Assembly: GCA_002428085.1 (NCBI GenBank)
Contig: DJAA01000038.1
Location: 5,548-27,240, forward strand
Length of the DNA: 21,693 nt
Reading direction: 5' to 3'
Origin: Sulfurimonas sp. UBA6014
GTDB taxonomy: Bacteria > Campylobacterota > Campylobacteria > Campylobacterales > Sulfurimonadaceae
Shown here: positions 13,840-21,693 of the stretch, one piece after another
Layout: the number at the start of each line of letters is the position of its first letter
Position numbering within the stretch: position 1 is the first letter of the stretch
Program-made: the position numbers and the translations under genes
Notes under the pieces: model-generated
Database searches by the model: none
What the model saw: only the letters and a program-made list of their open reading frames with translations
Told to the model about the DNA's origin: nothing

Positions 13840-15993
13840 TTAATTTTTATAGGCATCATCTGTTCTGATAAGATGAATAACTTTTATTTTATTTTCAATT
13901 TTAGTACGTAATAGTTGAATATTAGAATCTTTCGATTCAAAACCGATCTCGCAATATTTTATATAAGCATTACTCTCTTTTCCTAATTCTATGGAAGAAA
14001 TATCGATGTTTAATTTTACTAAATAGGTTAAAAAGTTCGCTAAGGCACCTTTTTCATTATGCATAGACGCAATCAAATTATAATGGTATATAGTTTGTCT
14101 CTCCCATCGTATAAAAACCATCGGCTCATGAGCTTCAAGTTTTTTGACGGCATTATTGCACATTTTGTGATGGACATGCACTTTTCCTTTTTCTAAAAAA
14201 GCCATAATCTCATCGCCTGTTTTTGGATGACAGCAGTAATCAAACACAACATCTGTTATATTTGAGGCACTAAACACTTCAAGTCCAGCAATTATTTTAG
14301 ATTTGAGTTTTAATCTATGTCGAGATAAAAAATCAGCAAAGCGATTATTTTGACTAATTTCATTTGTATATTTATCTATAACATTTCTAAAGTGTTCTAT
14401 ATCACATGGTATATTAAAATTTGTATCACAACTATTAGTCTGAAACCACTCTTCTACGATTTTATGTTCCAGATTTATGGCCGTCGCTACAATGCTGACA
14501 CTTGTTTTCATATTAATATCACGTATTCTTGCATTACAGTTGAGTCGCATACTTGATTTTGCTTTGGAAGTTTTAACAGCATCAATCCAACTGCATCGCG
14601 TAATCACTTTATCAGACATGTTTATTTTAACAATATCACCATTATGCACCTCACTTAAAAGTGAGACTTTTATTTTATTTATAAGTGCAGAAGCGGCTTT
14701 ATCTCCTACATCTGTATGCACAGCATAGGCAAAGTCAAGGGCTACTGCACCACGAGGGAGAGTAAAAGGGTCTCCAGTGGGTGAAAAAACAGAGATAACA
14801 CCCGAATATAAATCATTTTTGATTAACTCATAAAAATCTTCTACAGACTCATTTTGATACTGCAAATTATTGAGCCAATCAAGCTTGATTCCATTGCCAC
14901 CACTTTTATATTTCCAATGTGCTGCAACACCTAACTCTGCAGTTTTGTGCATCTCATACGTTCTTATTTGGACTTCAAAAATAATTGTATTATAAAATAC
15001 GGTTGTATGGATTGTTTGATAACCATTATCTTTTGCAACAGCAATATAATCTTTAAATCTTGAAGAGAGTGGCTTAAAATTTAGGTGAATTAACCCTAAA
15101 ATCGTATAGCACTTAACAGGGTCTTTTGTTAAAATCCGAACTGCAAGAAGATCTAAAATCTCATCAATTCCCACTCCCTTTCTTTGCATTTTCAGATAAA
15201 TTGAGTAACGATGTTTTACACGGCTGAGTATCTCAAAATCATCTTCACAAAAACCATTCATAAGGAGTATTCTTTGAATCGATTGCTTAAAATCATTAAG
15301 CTTCATCTCAATAGCATGATAATTTGTCTCAAGATAGTCATCAATATGTTGTTTTTCTTCTTTAAAAAGGTAAGAAAAACTTAAATCTTCTAGGATATTT
15401 TTTACAAAAGAGATACCAAGTCTTTGTGCTACGGGCGCATACACAACAAGTGTTTCTTCTGAAATTCTTATCTGTTTATGCTCAGCTAGAGCATCTAAAG
15501 TGAGCATATTATGAAGTCTATCACAAAGTTTTACAACTAAAACCCGCACATCTTCAGTACTTGCTAAGAGCATTTTTCTAAAAGAGAGAGCTGAAGTTAT
15601 GAGTTTATCATTAGAACTAGACGAAGCAAGTTCTGCATCACGAATAGAATCTATTTTTGTCAATCCATCAACCAAATGGGCAACATCCGTTCCAAACTTT
15701 ACCTCAACTTCAAGTAGCGTTACTTTTGTATCCTCCACGATGTCATGGAGTAAACTAGCGATGGTCATGGACTCATCATCTGTAATGGTAGCAACTATAG
15801 CTGCTACCAAAACTGGATGGACAACATAAGGTTCTCCACTTTTTCGAAACTGATTTTTATGGGCTATTTGGGAGTAAGAGAGTGCTTCTTTTAATAAATC
15901 TGTAGCTGGAATTTTTGAAAAAAGATACTGCGTCGCCGAGTCAAGATCATGAATATGTTTAACTTTTTCTATATCCACATGGCTCAAAGACAA
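13840..15993 (-). CDS. spoT: Bifunctional (p)ppGpp synthetase/hydrolase
   Basis: This 717-residue RelA/SpoT homologue sets the level of the stringent-response alarmone. Domains in order: a hydrolase HD domain (RKSGEPYVVHP at 50-60, His83-Asp84 in LLHDIVEDT, Asp158 in KLCDRLHN); a synthetase domain with RVKHRYSIYLKM and RFKD at 312-315; a TGS domain from about 400 (ISVFSPTGDPFTLPRGA); and a C-terminal ACT domain in about the last 75 residues. The RxKD motif at 312-315 is the form of bifunctional enzymes, as opposed to ExDD in synthetase-only RelA. It is the only such protein in this window. The start is a TTG at 15993, seven bases after rpoZ. No good Shine-Dalgarno is visible, so the start is uncertain by a few codons. 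Confidence 0.95.
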   Translation of the reverse strand: MSLSHVDIEKVKHIHDLDSATQYLFSKIPATDLLKEALSYSQIAHKNQFRKSGEPYVVHPVLVAAIVATITDDESMTIASLLHDIVEDTKVTLLEVEVKFGTDVAHLVDGLTKIDSIRDAELASSSSNDKLITSALSFRKMLLASTEDVRVLVVKLCDRLHNMLTLDALAEHKQIRISEETLVVYAPVAQRLGISFVKNILEDLSFSYLFKEEKQHIDDYLETNYHAIEMKLNDFKQSIQRILLMNGFCEDDFEILSRVKHRYSIYLKMQRKGVGIDEILDLLAVRILTKDPVKCYTILGLIHLNFKPLSSRFKDYIAVAKDNGYQTIHTTVFYNTIIFEVQIRTYEMHKTAELGVAAHWKYKSGGNGIKLDWLNNLQYQNESVEDFYELIKNDLYSGVISVFSPTGDPFTLPRGAVALDFAYAVHTDVGDKAASALINKIKVSLLSEVHNGDIVKINMSDKVITRCSWIDAVKTSKAKSSMRLNCNARIRDINMKTSVSIVATAINLEHKIVEEWFQTNSCDTNFNIPCDIEHFRNVIDKYTNEISQNNRFADFLSRHRLKLKSKIIAGLEVFSASNITDVVFDYCCHPKTGDEIMAFLEKGKVHVHHKMCNNAVKKLEAHEPMVFIRWERQTIYHYNLIASMHNEKGALANFLTYLVKLNIDISSIELGKESNAYIKYCEIGFESKDSNIQLLRTKIENKIKVIHLIRTDDAYKN

Positions 15994-15999
15994 AAGAGA

Positions 16000-16221
16000 C
16001 TACTTTTGTATATCTACAAAGCCAGTGACAACGATAAGACCCTCGGCTATTTCCATCAAAGCCAAATCGGCTGCTTTCATACTTTTTGGGTCTATTTTCA
16101 ATCTACTTGTCGCACCATTAAGAAGCTCATCCATTCTTTTACTTACTGCTATAGCAAGTTGATAGTTATCCATTTTTGGATTATTTTTTAAAATTCTTGC
16201 TGTTAATTCTTCAACTCTCAT
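16000..16221 (-). CDS. rpoZ: RNA polymerase omega subunit
   Basis: Omega chaperones the beta-prime subunit and helps form a ppGpp binding site on RNA polymerase. The 73-residue product has RVEELTARIL and the conserved block DNYQLAIAVSKRMDELLNG, followed by the short C-terminal helix of epsilonproteobacterial omegas. AAGGA precedes the ATG. It lies six bases upstream of spoT, a pairing widespread in Proteobacteria that puts the alarmone enzyme and one of its target subunits on one message. The 68 bases to pyrH (16222-16289) contain only weak -10-like AT-rich sequence and no clear terminator. Confidence 0.95.
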   Translation of the reverse strand: MRVEELTARILKNNPKMDNYQLAIAVSKRMDELLNGATSRLKIDPKSMKAADLALMEIAEGLIVVTGFVDIQK

Positions 16222-16289
16222 TTATTATTCCTTATTTTACTTAAAATATTTTCTTAACGCGCTGATATTTTTGAGAAAGCTTCAAACTA

Positions 16290-17000
16290 TTATCTCACTA
16301 TCGAGCAATTTTTCATATTGCCATTTACGATGTCTAAAATGTTCCCTTTTATGGACATATCGCAAACAATAATCGGTAAAGAATTATCTTTTGCCAAGGC
16401 GATAGCTGTATCATCCATAACTTTTACATTATCACTTAACGCTTCCTCGTAAGTCAGTTCTGAGAGTTTTATTGCATCACTAAACTTAAATGGATCTTTA
16501 TCATAAACACCATCAACTTTCGTTGCTTTAATAATCATCTCAGCACCAATTTCTACTGCTCTGAGTGTAGCAGCTGTATCAGTTGTAAAATAAGGGTTGC
16601 CTGTTCCTGCAGCAAAAATCACAACACGCCCTTTTTCAAGATGACGACACGCTCTGCGATTGATATAGGGCTCAGCTATTTGCTCCATTTTAATCGCTGT
16701 TTGCATACGAACTTCAAGCCCAGCATGCTCACAAGCTTCTTGCATAGCAACCCCATTGATAACAGTTGCAAGCATGCCCATATAGTCACCGCTAGCTCTT
16801 TTTATGATGCCATCTTTTGCTGCTGTGACCCCACGAATAATATTTCCACCACCGATAACAATACCAACCTCAATATGAGCATCTACTAAAGATTTTATCT
16901 CTTGAGCAATGTATTTGAGTATCTGAGTATCAATCCCATGACCTGCTTCACCAGCAAGAGCTTCACCCGAAAACTTAACCAAAACACGTTTGTTAGCCAT
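16290..17000 (-). CDS. pyrH: UMP kinase
   Basis: PyrH phosphorylates UMP to UDP in pyrimidine nucleotide synthesis. The 236-residue product is of normal length for the amino-acid-kinase fold. It has VLVKFSGEALAG at the start, VGIVIGGGNIIRG for phosphate binding, RASGDYMGMLATVINGVAMQ, the GTGNPYFTTDTAA loop, and ATKVDGVYDKDPF for uridylate and metal binding. AAGG precedes the ATG by about eight bases. A TATAAT box lies 30 bases upstream, so the gene can head its own transcript, which continues into rpoZ, spoT, tyrS and beyond. Confidence 0.97.
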   Translation of the reverse strand: MANKRVLVKFSGEALAGEAGHGIDTQILKYIAQEIKSLVDAHIEVGIVIGGGNIIRGVTAAKDGIIKRASGDYMGMLATVINGVAMQEACEHAGLEVRMQTAIKMEQIAEPYINRRACRHLEKGRVVIFAAGTGNPYFTTDTAATLRAVEIGAEMIIKATKVDGVYDKDPFKFSDAIKLSELTYEEALSDNVKVMDDTAIALAKDNSLPIIVCDMSIKGNILDIVNGNMKNCSIVR

Positions 17001-17028
17001 GATATGCCTTAATTCTTAAAATCCGCGA

Positions 17029-17034
17029 ATTATA
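17029..17034 (-). promoter_or_regulatory. -10 box for pyrH-rpoZ-spoT-tyrS unit
   Basis: TATAAT on the minus strand in the context TTTTAAGTATAATTCGCGG. Transcription would start near 17022, about 22 bases before the pyrH ATG. No canonical -35 is seen, only T- and A-rich sequence. Confidence 0.6.
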
Positions 17035-17068
17035 CTTAAAAGTCTCTTTAATATTGCTTTGAATTATT

Positions 17069-17755
17069 TTAAGCAAGTCCAAACTCCTTTTTATATCGCT
17101 CTTGAAGCTTCATGCTTTTGTCTTTATAGTCAATTATATCACCGATTTCAACTTCAATTTTATACTTATTTTTTGGATTTTTCAGAGATAAACTTAAAAC
17201 TTCATGCGCATTAGAACGTATATAAATAGGCAAAATCGGAAGTTTATTTTTAAGTGCAATCAATTGTGCACCTCCTTGAAATTCTCCTAATGCTTCAAGC
17301 GATTTATTACGAGTTCCCTCTGGAAATATATATAAAGAGTCTCCTGCTTGGACGCACTCTTTTATTTCATTAAAAAAAAGATTCATCTGACTTGACTCTC
17401 TATCGAGCAAGATAGTCCCACCATTTCTGACAAAAAGTCCAAAAAAGAAAGAATTATACAGCTCTTTTTTTGCAACCCAACGTCCATAAAGAGACGAATT
17501 TTGTGCAATATTTTCAATGATAAGCGGATCTATAATACTACGATGATTACAAACCAATAAAAATTTCCCCTTAGCAGGAAACTTTTCTCTATATTTAATT
17601 TCAATCTCTATGTTTAATTTAGCAAGCAAAATTCTTGAATAGTCCACTCTTAATACTTTTTTTTCTTCCCAGGATGCTGCTTTTTTGAGTTTAAATCCAT
17701 AATAGTTTGTCAAAAAAGTAGCATATAAAGCCATCTTAATTCGGTTAAAAATCAC
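17069..17755 (-). CDS. plsC: 1-acyl-sn-glycerol-3-phosphate acyltransferase
   Basis: PlsC acylates lysophosphatidic acid at position 2 to make phosphatidic acid at the inner membrane. The 228-residue product has the HX4D catalytic motif (His71 to Asp76 in NHRSIID), a region around 112-120 with NGGTILLDRE, FPEGTRNKS at 144-152 for glycerol-phosphate binding, and a late LPILPIYIRS strand. The start is a GTG at 17755 with AGAGGA just upstream at slightly tight spacing. An ATG seven codons later (17734) is a weaker alternative. Another PlsC-like acyltransferase role, such as in lipid A or ornithine lipid synthesis, cannot be excluded. The gap to pyrH is 68 bases and holds the pyrH promoter. Confidence 0.9.
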   Translation of the reverse strand: MIFNRIKMALYATFLTNYYGFKLKKAASWEEKKVLRVDYSRILLAKLNIEIEIKYREKFPAKGKFLLVCNHRSIIDPLIIENIAQNSSLYGRWVAKKELYNSFFFGLFVRNGGTILLDRESSQMNLFFNEIKECVQAGDSLYIFPEGTRNKSLEALGEFQGGAQLIALKNKLPILPIYIRSNAHEVLSLSLKNPKNKYKIEVEIGDIIDYKDKSMKLQERYKKEFGLA

Positions 17756-17801
17756 ACCAATCCTCTTTAACTAAAAATATTTTTATAAATATAAAACACC
17801 C

Positions 17802-17807
17802 ATTATA
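17802..17807 (-). promoter_or_regulatory. -10 box for plsC
   Basis: TATAAT on the minus strand, in the context GCGGGTATAATGGG, lies about 47 bases before the GTG start. Transcription would begin near 17795. The leader between them is very A/T-rich. No -35 stands out. Confidence 0.6.
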
Positions 17808-17915
17808 CCCGCAAATTTGATTAAAAATACTAAGGACTTATTATAAAATTTTATAAATTATCATAACATTTTTCACTTGCCAGATTATCAATTCCGCATT
17901 GACACTAAAAGAGGG

Positions 17916-17921
17916 TAAAAT
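17916..17921 (+). promoter_or_regulatory. Possible -10 box for the oligopeptidase gene
   Basis: TAAAAT in GAGGGTAAAATTGCC lies about 34 bases before ATG 17955. A perfect TTGACA at 17899-17904 is only 11 bases upstream, too close to act as its -35. The rest of the 199-base gap between plsC and this gene (17756-17954) holds the two divergent promoters and otherwise plain AT-rich DNA. Confidence 0.4.
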
Positions 17922-17954
17922 TGCCATTTACAAATTTTAAAAGGAAATTCCAAA

Positions 17955-19904
17955 ATGACAAAATTTTTAGAGTTTAGCGTCAATTTAGAGACATATATCC
18001 AAGAGCTCTCTCAAAAGATAGAAATTGATACAAAAGCAACCCAAACATTACTAGAGAGACAAGATAAAACATATGCGAATTTTGTCAAACCCTTAGAGAT
18101 GATGGATGAGTACCTAAACCAGTTTTTTACCCCTTTATCACATATCAACTCAGTAAAAAACTCAGATAAAAGCCAAGAAGTTTATACTCAAGCCTTACCC
18201 ATCATGACAGAATATTCAACAAAACTTTCACAAAATATAGATATTTATAAAGCATATAAAGAGATTTATCAAAATGAACACAGCACCCTAAACTATGAGC
18301 AAAACAGGGTGCTTGAACTTAATATTTTAAATTTTGAACTCAGCGGTGCACATTTAGATGACAAAATAAAAAATAGACTTCAAGAGATCAATATCAAAAA
18401 AAGTGCTCTCTCAAATAAATTTTCACAAAATCTGCTTGATGCTACAAATGCCTACGAATATATCATAGCCGATGCAAAAGATGTGGAGGGACTATCACAA
18501 AGTGATATTGAGAGTGCGCAGTATGAAGAAGATGGTGTCGTACAATACAAATTTACTCTTCAAATGCCCTCATATATCGCTTACATGACGTATGGAAAAA
18601 ATAGAAAAATAAGGGAAGAACTTTATCGTGCTTACGTGACAAGATGCCCAGAAAATGGAGAAATTATTGAAGAACTCCTCGCTTTAAAATATGAAATGAG
18701 CAATCTTTTAGGCTTTGAAAACTACACCACATATTCACTCGCTAGCAAAATGGCAAAAGATGAAAAAAGTGTATTGGATTTTTTAAATACTCTTGTAACA
18801 AAGTCAAAAAAACAAGCAAAAGAAGAACTTCAGCAGCTTCAACAAATGGCGGCAGAACCTCTGCAAAGTTTTGATACTGCATTCTATGGCGAAATTCTCA
18901 AAAAAGAGCAATACGATATCGATGAAGAGCTGTATCGTCCCTATTTTGAACAAACGAATGTTGTAAAAGGGATGTTTAATTTTTTAAATAAACTTTTTGG
19001 AATCACCTTTGTTCAGGTTGATGAAAAATTATGGGATGAAAAAGCAAAAAGCTATGATTTATACATACATGACAAGCTGTGCGCAAGATTATATACAGAT
19101 TTGGAAGCCAGAAAAAGCAAAAGCGGCGGAGCTTGGATGCACAACTGGCAAGCACACTGCACGAATGAACAAGGTCAAGAGCAGTTGGCTTCGGCGTTTA
19201 TAGTGTGTAACTTTCCACCCTCAAGTAACAAAAATCCATCGCTCTTGCGGCATGATGATGTGGTAACTCTTTTTCATGAAATGGGTCATGCTATTCACCA
19301 TATGCTGAGTATTGTAAATGAATCTGGGGTCAGTGGAGTAAACGGAGTAGAATGGGATGCAGTAGAGTTTCCATCACAACTTTTAGAAAATTTTGCATAC
19401 GAACCAGCCGTTTTAAAATTATTTGCTTCACATTATCAAAGCAAAGAAATTATTCCCGATGCAATGATTGAAAAACTTGTTCGCTCAAAGAACTTTTTAT
19501 CTGCTATGGGGATGAGTCGACAGCTTGAATTTTCTCTTTTTGATTTTATACTTCACACCAAACTCTATCATGAACAAGAGGTGCAGCATTTGCTTGATAC
19601 CATTAGAGAAGAAACCGCACTCATAAAAGTTCCCACTTATAATAAATTTCAAAATGGCTTTTCACATATTTTTGCGGGAGGATATGCTGCTGGATACTAC
19701 AGTTACAAATGGGCAGAAGTTTTAAGTGCTGATGCTTTTTGTAGCATTGTTGATGAGGGGATATTTCACTCTAAAACTGCTAAAAAATATCGAGATATCG
19801 TCCTCTACGGCGGCGGCGCAAAAAGTATGGATATTTTATTCAAAGAGGTATTAGGCAGAGAACCTAACCCAGAGAACCTCTTACGATTAAACGGTATTAA
19901 GTAG
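17955..19904 (+). CDS. M3-family oligopeptidase (oligopeptidase A type)
   Basis: This is a cytoplasmic zinc metallopeptidase of 649 residues, a little shorter than E. coli oligopeptidase A (PrlC/OpdA, 680). The zinc site is complete: HEMGH with His441, Glu442 and His445, and the third ligand Glu471 in VEFPSQLLENF. The family C-terminal block GFSHIFAGGYAAGYYSYKWAEVLSADAF, with substrate-binding Tyr and Gly residues, is intact. There is no signal peptide. These enzymes clear short peptides, including released signal peptides. AAAAGGAAA precedes the ATG. The stop TAG overlaps the GTG of the next gene by one base, so the two are likely translated in tandem. Confidence 0.94.
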   Translation: MTKFLEFSVNLETYIQELSQKIEIDTKATQTLLERQDKTYANFVKPLEMMDEYLNQFFTPLSHINSVKNSDKSQEVYTQALPIMTEYSTKLSQNIDIYKAYKEIYQNEHSTLNYEQNRVLELNILNFELSGAHLDDKIKNRLQEINIKKSALSNKFSQNLLDATNAYEYIIADAKDVEGLSQSDIESAQYEEDGVVQYKFTLQMPSYIAYMTYGKNRKIREELYRAYVTRCPENGEIIEELLALKYEMSNLLGFENYTTYSLASKMAKDEKSVLDFLNTLVTKSKKQAKEELQQLQQMAAEPLQSFDTAFYGEILKKEQYDIDEELYRPYFEQTNVVKGMFNFLNKLFGITFVQVDEKLWDEKAKSYDLYIHDKLCARLYTDLEARKSKSGGAWMHNWQAHCTNEQGQEQLASAFIVCNFPPSSNKNPSLLRHDDVVTLFHEMGHAIHHMLSIVNESGVSGVNGVEWDAVEFPSQLLENFAYEPAVLKLFASHYQSKEIIPDAMIEKLVRSKNFLSAMGMSRQLEFSLFDFILHTKLYHEQEVQHLLDTIREETALIKVPTYNKFQNGFSHIFAGGYAAGYYSYKWAEVLSADAFCSIVDEGIFHSKTAKKYRDIVLYGGGAKSMDILFKEVLGREPNPENLLRLNGIK

Positions 19905-20911
19905 TGAAAATACTGCTATTGCTTTTTTTACTTATCTCTTTTGCTTTAGGAGACAAAATCATGACCATCGCATCCTATAATATAGAAAACTTATTTGACC
20001 TCAATAGAGATGGGCAGGAATACCCCGAATACATCCCCTATACTGCCTCAAATTGGAATAAAAAAACCTATAAAATAAAACTACAAAACATTGCAAAAGT
20101 TATCCAAGAGATAGATGCAGACATTATAGCTCTCCAAGAAGTTGAGTCTTTAGAGGCACTAAGAGATTTGAGATTCACACTTAAACAAAATGGGCTCTAT
20201 TACCAATCTTACAAGATCGCAGATAAAAAAAATACAAATATCAAAGTCGCGATACTCAGTAAAATTCCTTTTTTTTACACCAATGAGGTAGATGTAACTG
20301 CTTCATATGCGCACAGAAATATTTTAGAATGCAAATTTAGAGTCAATAAAAAAGACTTTTATCTATTTGTAAACCACTGGAAAGCAAAAACAGGACCTGA
20401 AAGCAAGCGAATAGTCTCTGCAAAAGCTCTTTTAAAACGCATTAAACAACTTGGATACGATAAAAATATAATTTTGCTTGGTGACTTTAACTCAGATTAT
20501 GAAGAGTATCTTAAATTTGAAAAAAAAAGAGCACACAATGATACAAACTCAAAAACAGGTATCAATCATGTACTAAAAACCATTAATCAAGTTCAAAAAG
20601 CTCCATTAGTTACTTATGAAAAAGAGAACTTTTATAATCTTTGGTACGATACGAATGAAGACGAAAGATACACCTATATATATAAAGGTAAAAAAGAAGC
20701 CTTGGATAATATTTTAATCTCCCAATCACTTTTAAATAATCAAGATATGTACTATCAACATTCAAGCATCCATTCATACAAACCTCAATATCTCTTCAAA
20801 GGCAAAAGTATCAATAAATGGAAAATAAGTAAAAAGCAGCCCCATGTGCACAAAGGAAAAGGGTACTCTGATCATCTTCCTATAGTTGCAAAATTTATAG
20901 TTGCTAACTAA
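19904..20911 (+). CDS. Exported endonuclease/exonuclease/phosphatase-fold protein
   Basis: This is a 335-residue protein with a Sec signal peptide (KILLLLFLLISFALG, cleavage near residue 16) and an intact EEP (DNase I-like) fold. Motifs: SYNIENLFD at 24-32, ALQEVE with Glu79, NHWKAK at 157-162, LLGDFNSD with Asp194 and Asn196, and YSDHLP with Asp323 and His324. Together they supply the metal site and catalytic His/Asp pair. Its place outside the cytoplasm argues against DNA repair and for extracellular or periplasmic DNA or phosphodiester turnover; substrate unknown. The GTG start shares one base with the oligopeptidase stop (TAGTG), and no strong Shine-Dalgarno is present, so translation probably depends on coupling. 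Its end overlaps convergent ung by 8 bases. Confidence 0.85.
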   Translation: MKILLLLFLLISFALGDKIMTIASYNIENLFDLNRDGQEYPEYIPYTASNWNKKTYKIKLQNIAKVIQEIDADIIALQEVESLEALRDLRFTLKQNGLYYQSYKIADKKNTNIKVAILSKIPFFYTNEVDVTASYAHRNILECKFRVNKKDFYLFVNHWKAKTGPESKRIVSAKALLKRIKQLGYDKNIILLGDFNSDYEEYLKFEKKRAHNDTNSKTGINHVLKTINQVQKAPLVTYEKENFYNLWYDTNEDERYTYIYKGKKEALDNILISQSLLNNQDMYYQHSSIHSYKPQYLFKGKSINKWKISKKQPHVHKGKGYSDHLPIVAKFIVAN

Positions 20912-21569
20912 GACACCAGTCAATCTCTTTATTTGCACATGAACGTAAATAATCATTCGTCTTAGAAAATGGGTGTGAACCAAAAAAACCTCTATAGCAA
21001 GAGAGTGGAGATGGATGAGGAGCTTTCAGTATAAGATGTTTAGAGCCATCAATAAATTTTTCTTTTTTTTGTGATGGATTACCCCATAAAATAAATACTA
21101 AATTCTCTTTTTCATCAGAGAGTTTTTGAATAATTCTATCCGTAAAATCCTCCCAGCCAATATTTTTATGTGAATGAGGCAAAGATTCAACAACGGTTAA
21201 AACTGCGTTAATTAACAGTACACCTTCAAGCGCCCATTTTGTCAAATCACCATTTGAGGGAAATTTACAATGAGTATCATAAACTAACTCTTTAAAAATA
21301 TTGACAAGTGATGGAGGAATTTTGTTCTCATGATACACTGAAAATGCTAAGCCATTAGCTTGATTAACTCCATGATAAGGGTCTTGTCCTATAATCACAA
21401 CTTTTACTTCACTAGGAGAGAGTAAATTAAAAGCTCTAAAGATATTTTCATATTTTGGAAAAACAATTTTATTTTTATATTCATTTTGCACAAACTTTTG
21501 TAATTGTATAAAAGAATTTGATTGTATCTCTTTTTGCAAAAAAGAAGACCATTCATTATTTAAAAGCAT
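20904..21569 (-). CDS. ung: Uracil-DNA glycosylase, family 1
   Basis: Ung removes uracil from DNA to start base-excision repair. The 221-residue product has the water-activating loop GQDPYHG with catalytic Asp63, the LLINAVLTV uracil-binding region, VFILWGNPSQKK, and the minor-groove loop HPSPLSCYRGFFG with the catalytic His. It is intact and of normal length, and no inhibitor or phage gene is near. GGA lies about six bases before the ATG. Its stop lies inside the end of the convergent exported EEP gene (8 shared bases), with no terminator between the two. Confidence 0.97.
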   Translation of the reverse strand: MLLNNEWSSFLQKEIQSNSFIQLQKFVQNEYKNKIVFPKYENIFRAFNLLSPSEVKVVIIGQDPYHGVNQANGLAFSVYHENKIPPSLVNIFKELVYDTHCKFPSNGDLTKWALEGVLLINAVLTVVESLPHSHKNIGWEDFTDRIIQKLSDEKENLVFILWGNPSQKKEKFIDGSKHLILKAPHPSPLSCYRGFFGSHPFSKTNDYLRSCANKEIDWCLS

Positions 21570-21693
21570 AAATATCCATATAAGTGAAATTTTTACTAAT
21601 CATAATATAAATTTTAAACATTATAAAGTAAAAATTAATTAAAAAAGAATTTTGTTTAGAAGAATTAAGCATAAGAAGAAATAAACGATTAAA
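21570..21693 (-). promoter_or_regulatory. AT-rich leader region of ung
   Basis: These 124 bases are very AT-rich. On the minus strand there is a TATAAT at 21620-21625, about 50 bases before the ung ATG, and a TATTAT at 21602-21607; either may be the ung -10 box. No gene, repeat or RNA is recognisable here. Confidence 0.4.

Noticed and set aside
17899..17904. Perfect TTGACA as a -35 box for the oligopeptidase gene
   Set aside because: The nearest -10-like sequence is only 11 bases away, too short for a sigma70 promoter.
21556..21693. A 45-codon frame open from the right edge on the minus strand, ending just inside ung
   Set aside because: The DNA is extremely AT-rich, the product is a run of Phe, Ile, Asn, Lys and Tyr, and the same bases hold the likely ung promoter. 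It could be the tail of a gene outside the window, but nothing supports that.
1..21693. CRISPR arrays, tRNA or rRNA genes, riboswitches, toxin-antitoxin pairs, defence islands or prophage genes
   Set aside because: No repeated spacer-like units, cloverleaf-forming sequence, transposase, integrase or typical small toxin pair was seen. The window is almost entirely filled by recognisable core genes.

Overview
The window looks like a core chromosomal segment of a low-GC Campylobacterota (Epsilonproteobacteria) bacterium, most like Sulfurimonas and its relatives. This rests on the AT-rich, densely packed genes, on TATAAT-type -10 boxes that mostly lack a clear -35, and on familiar neighbour sets: rpsO / rrf2-type regulator / flhA / DHH phosphoesterase, and pyrH-rpoZ-spoT-tyrS. 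The genus is an inference from gene content and protein resemblance, not a database result.

Layout. Positions 1-1357 (minus) hold flgH, the flagellar L-ring lipoprotein, followed by an overlapping, window-truncated gene for an exported Pro/Lys-rich protein. A divergent yqeY (1426-1869) shares a compact regulatory region with flgH. In it a sigma54-type promoter for flgH overlaps a sigma70-type promoter for yqeY. Positions 1944-5074 (minus) are a tightly overlapping four-gene unit: tRNA(adenine-N6)-methyltransferase-like protein, YkgJ-type cysteine-cluster protein, TPR lipoprotein and trpC. kdsB (5177-5893, plus) diverges from it and converges on rpsO, with a 15-bp bidirectional terminator between them. 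From 6416 the plus strand carries an Rrf2 regulator, flhA (flagellar export gate) and a DHH phosphoesterase.

Positions 10113-17755 (minus) are a long co-directional run read as plsC, pyrH, rpoZ, spoT, tyrS, a nitronate monooxygenase-family flavoprotein and a periplasmic murein amidase. It joins phospholipid, nucleotide, RNA polymerase, stringent-response, aminoacylation and cell-wall functions. Positions 17955-20911 (plus) hold an M3 oligopeptidase and an exported endonuclease/exonuclease/phosphatase-fold protein coupled through a TAGTG stop/start overlap. ung (20904-21569, minus) converges on the latter with an 8-nt overlap.

No rRNA, tRNA, CRISPR array, intact insertion sequence, phage gene or defence system was found. 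Nothing here convincingly looks like an undescribed system. The points most worth checking are the unknown exported gene at the left edge and the composition change within it, the overlapping sigma54/sigma70 promoters, the cysteine-bearing Rrf2 regulator set directly before flhA, and the cysteine cluster in the nitronate monooxygenase-like protein.
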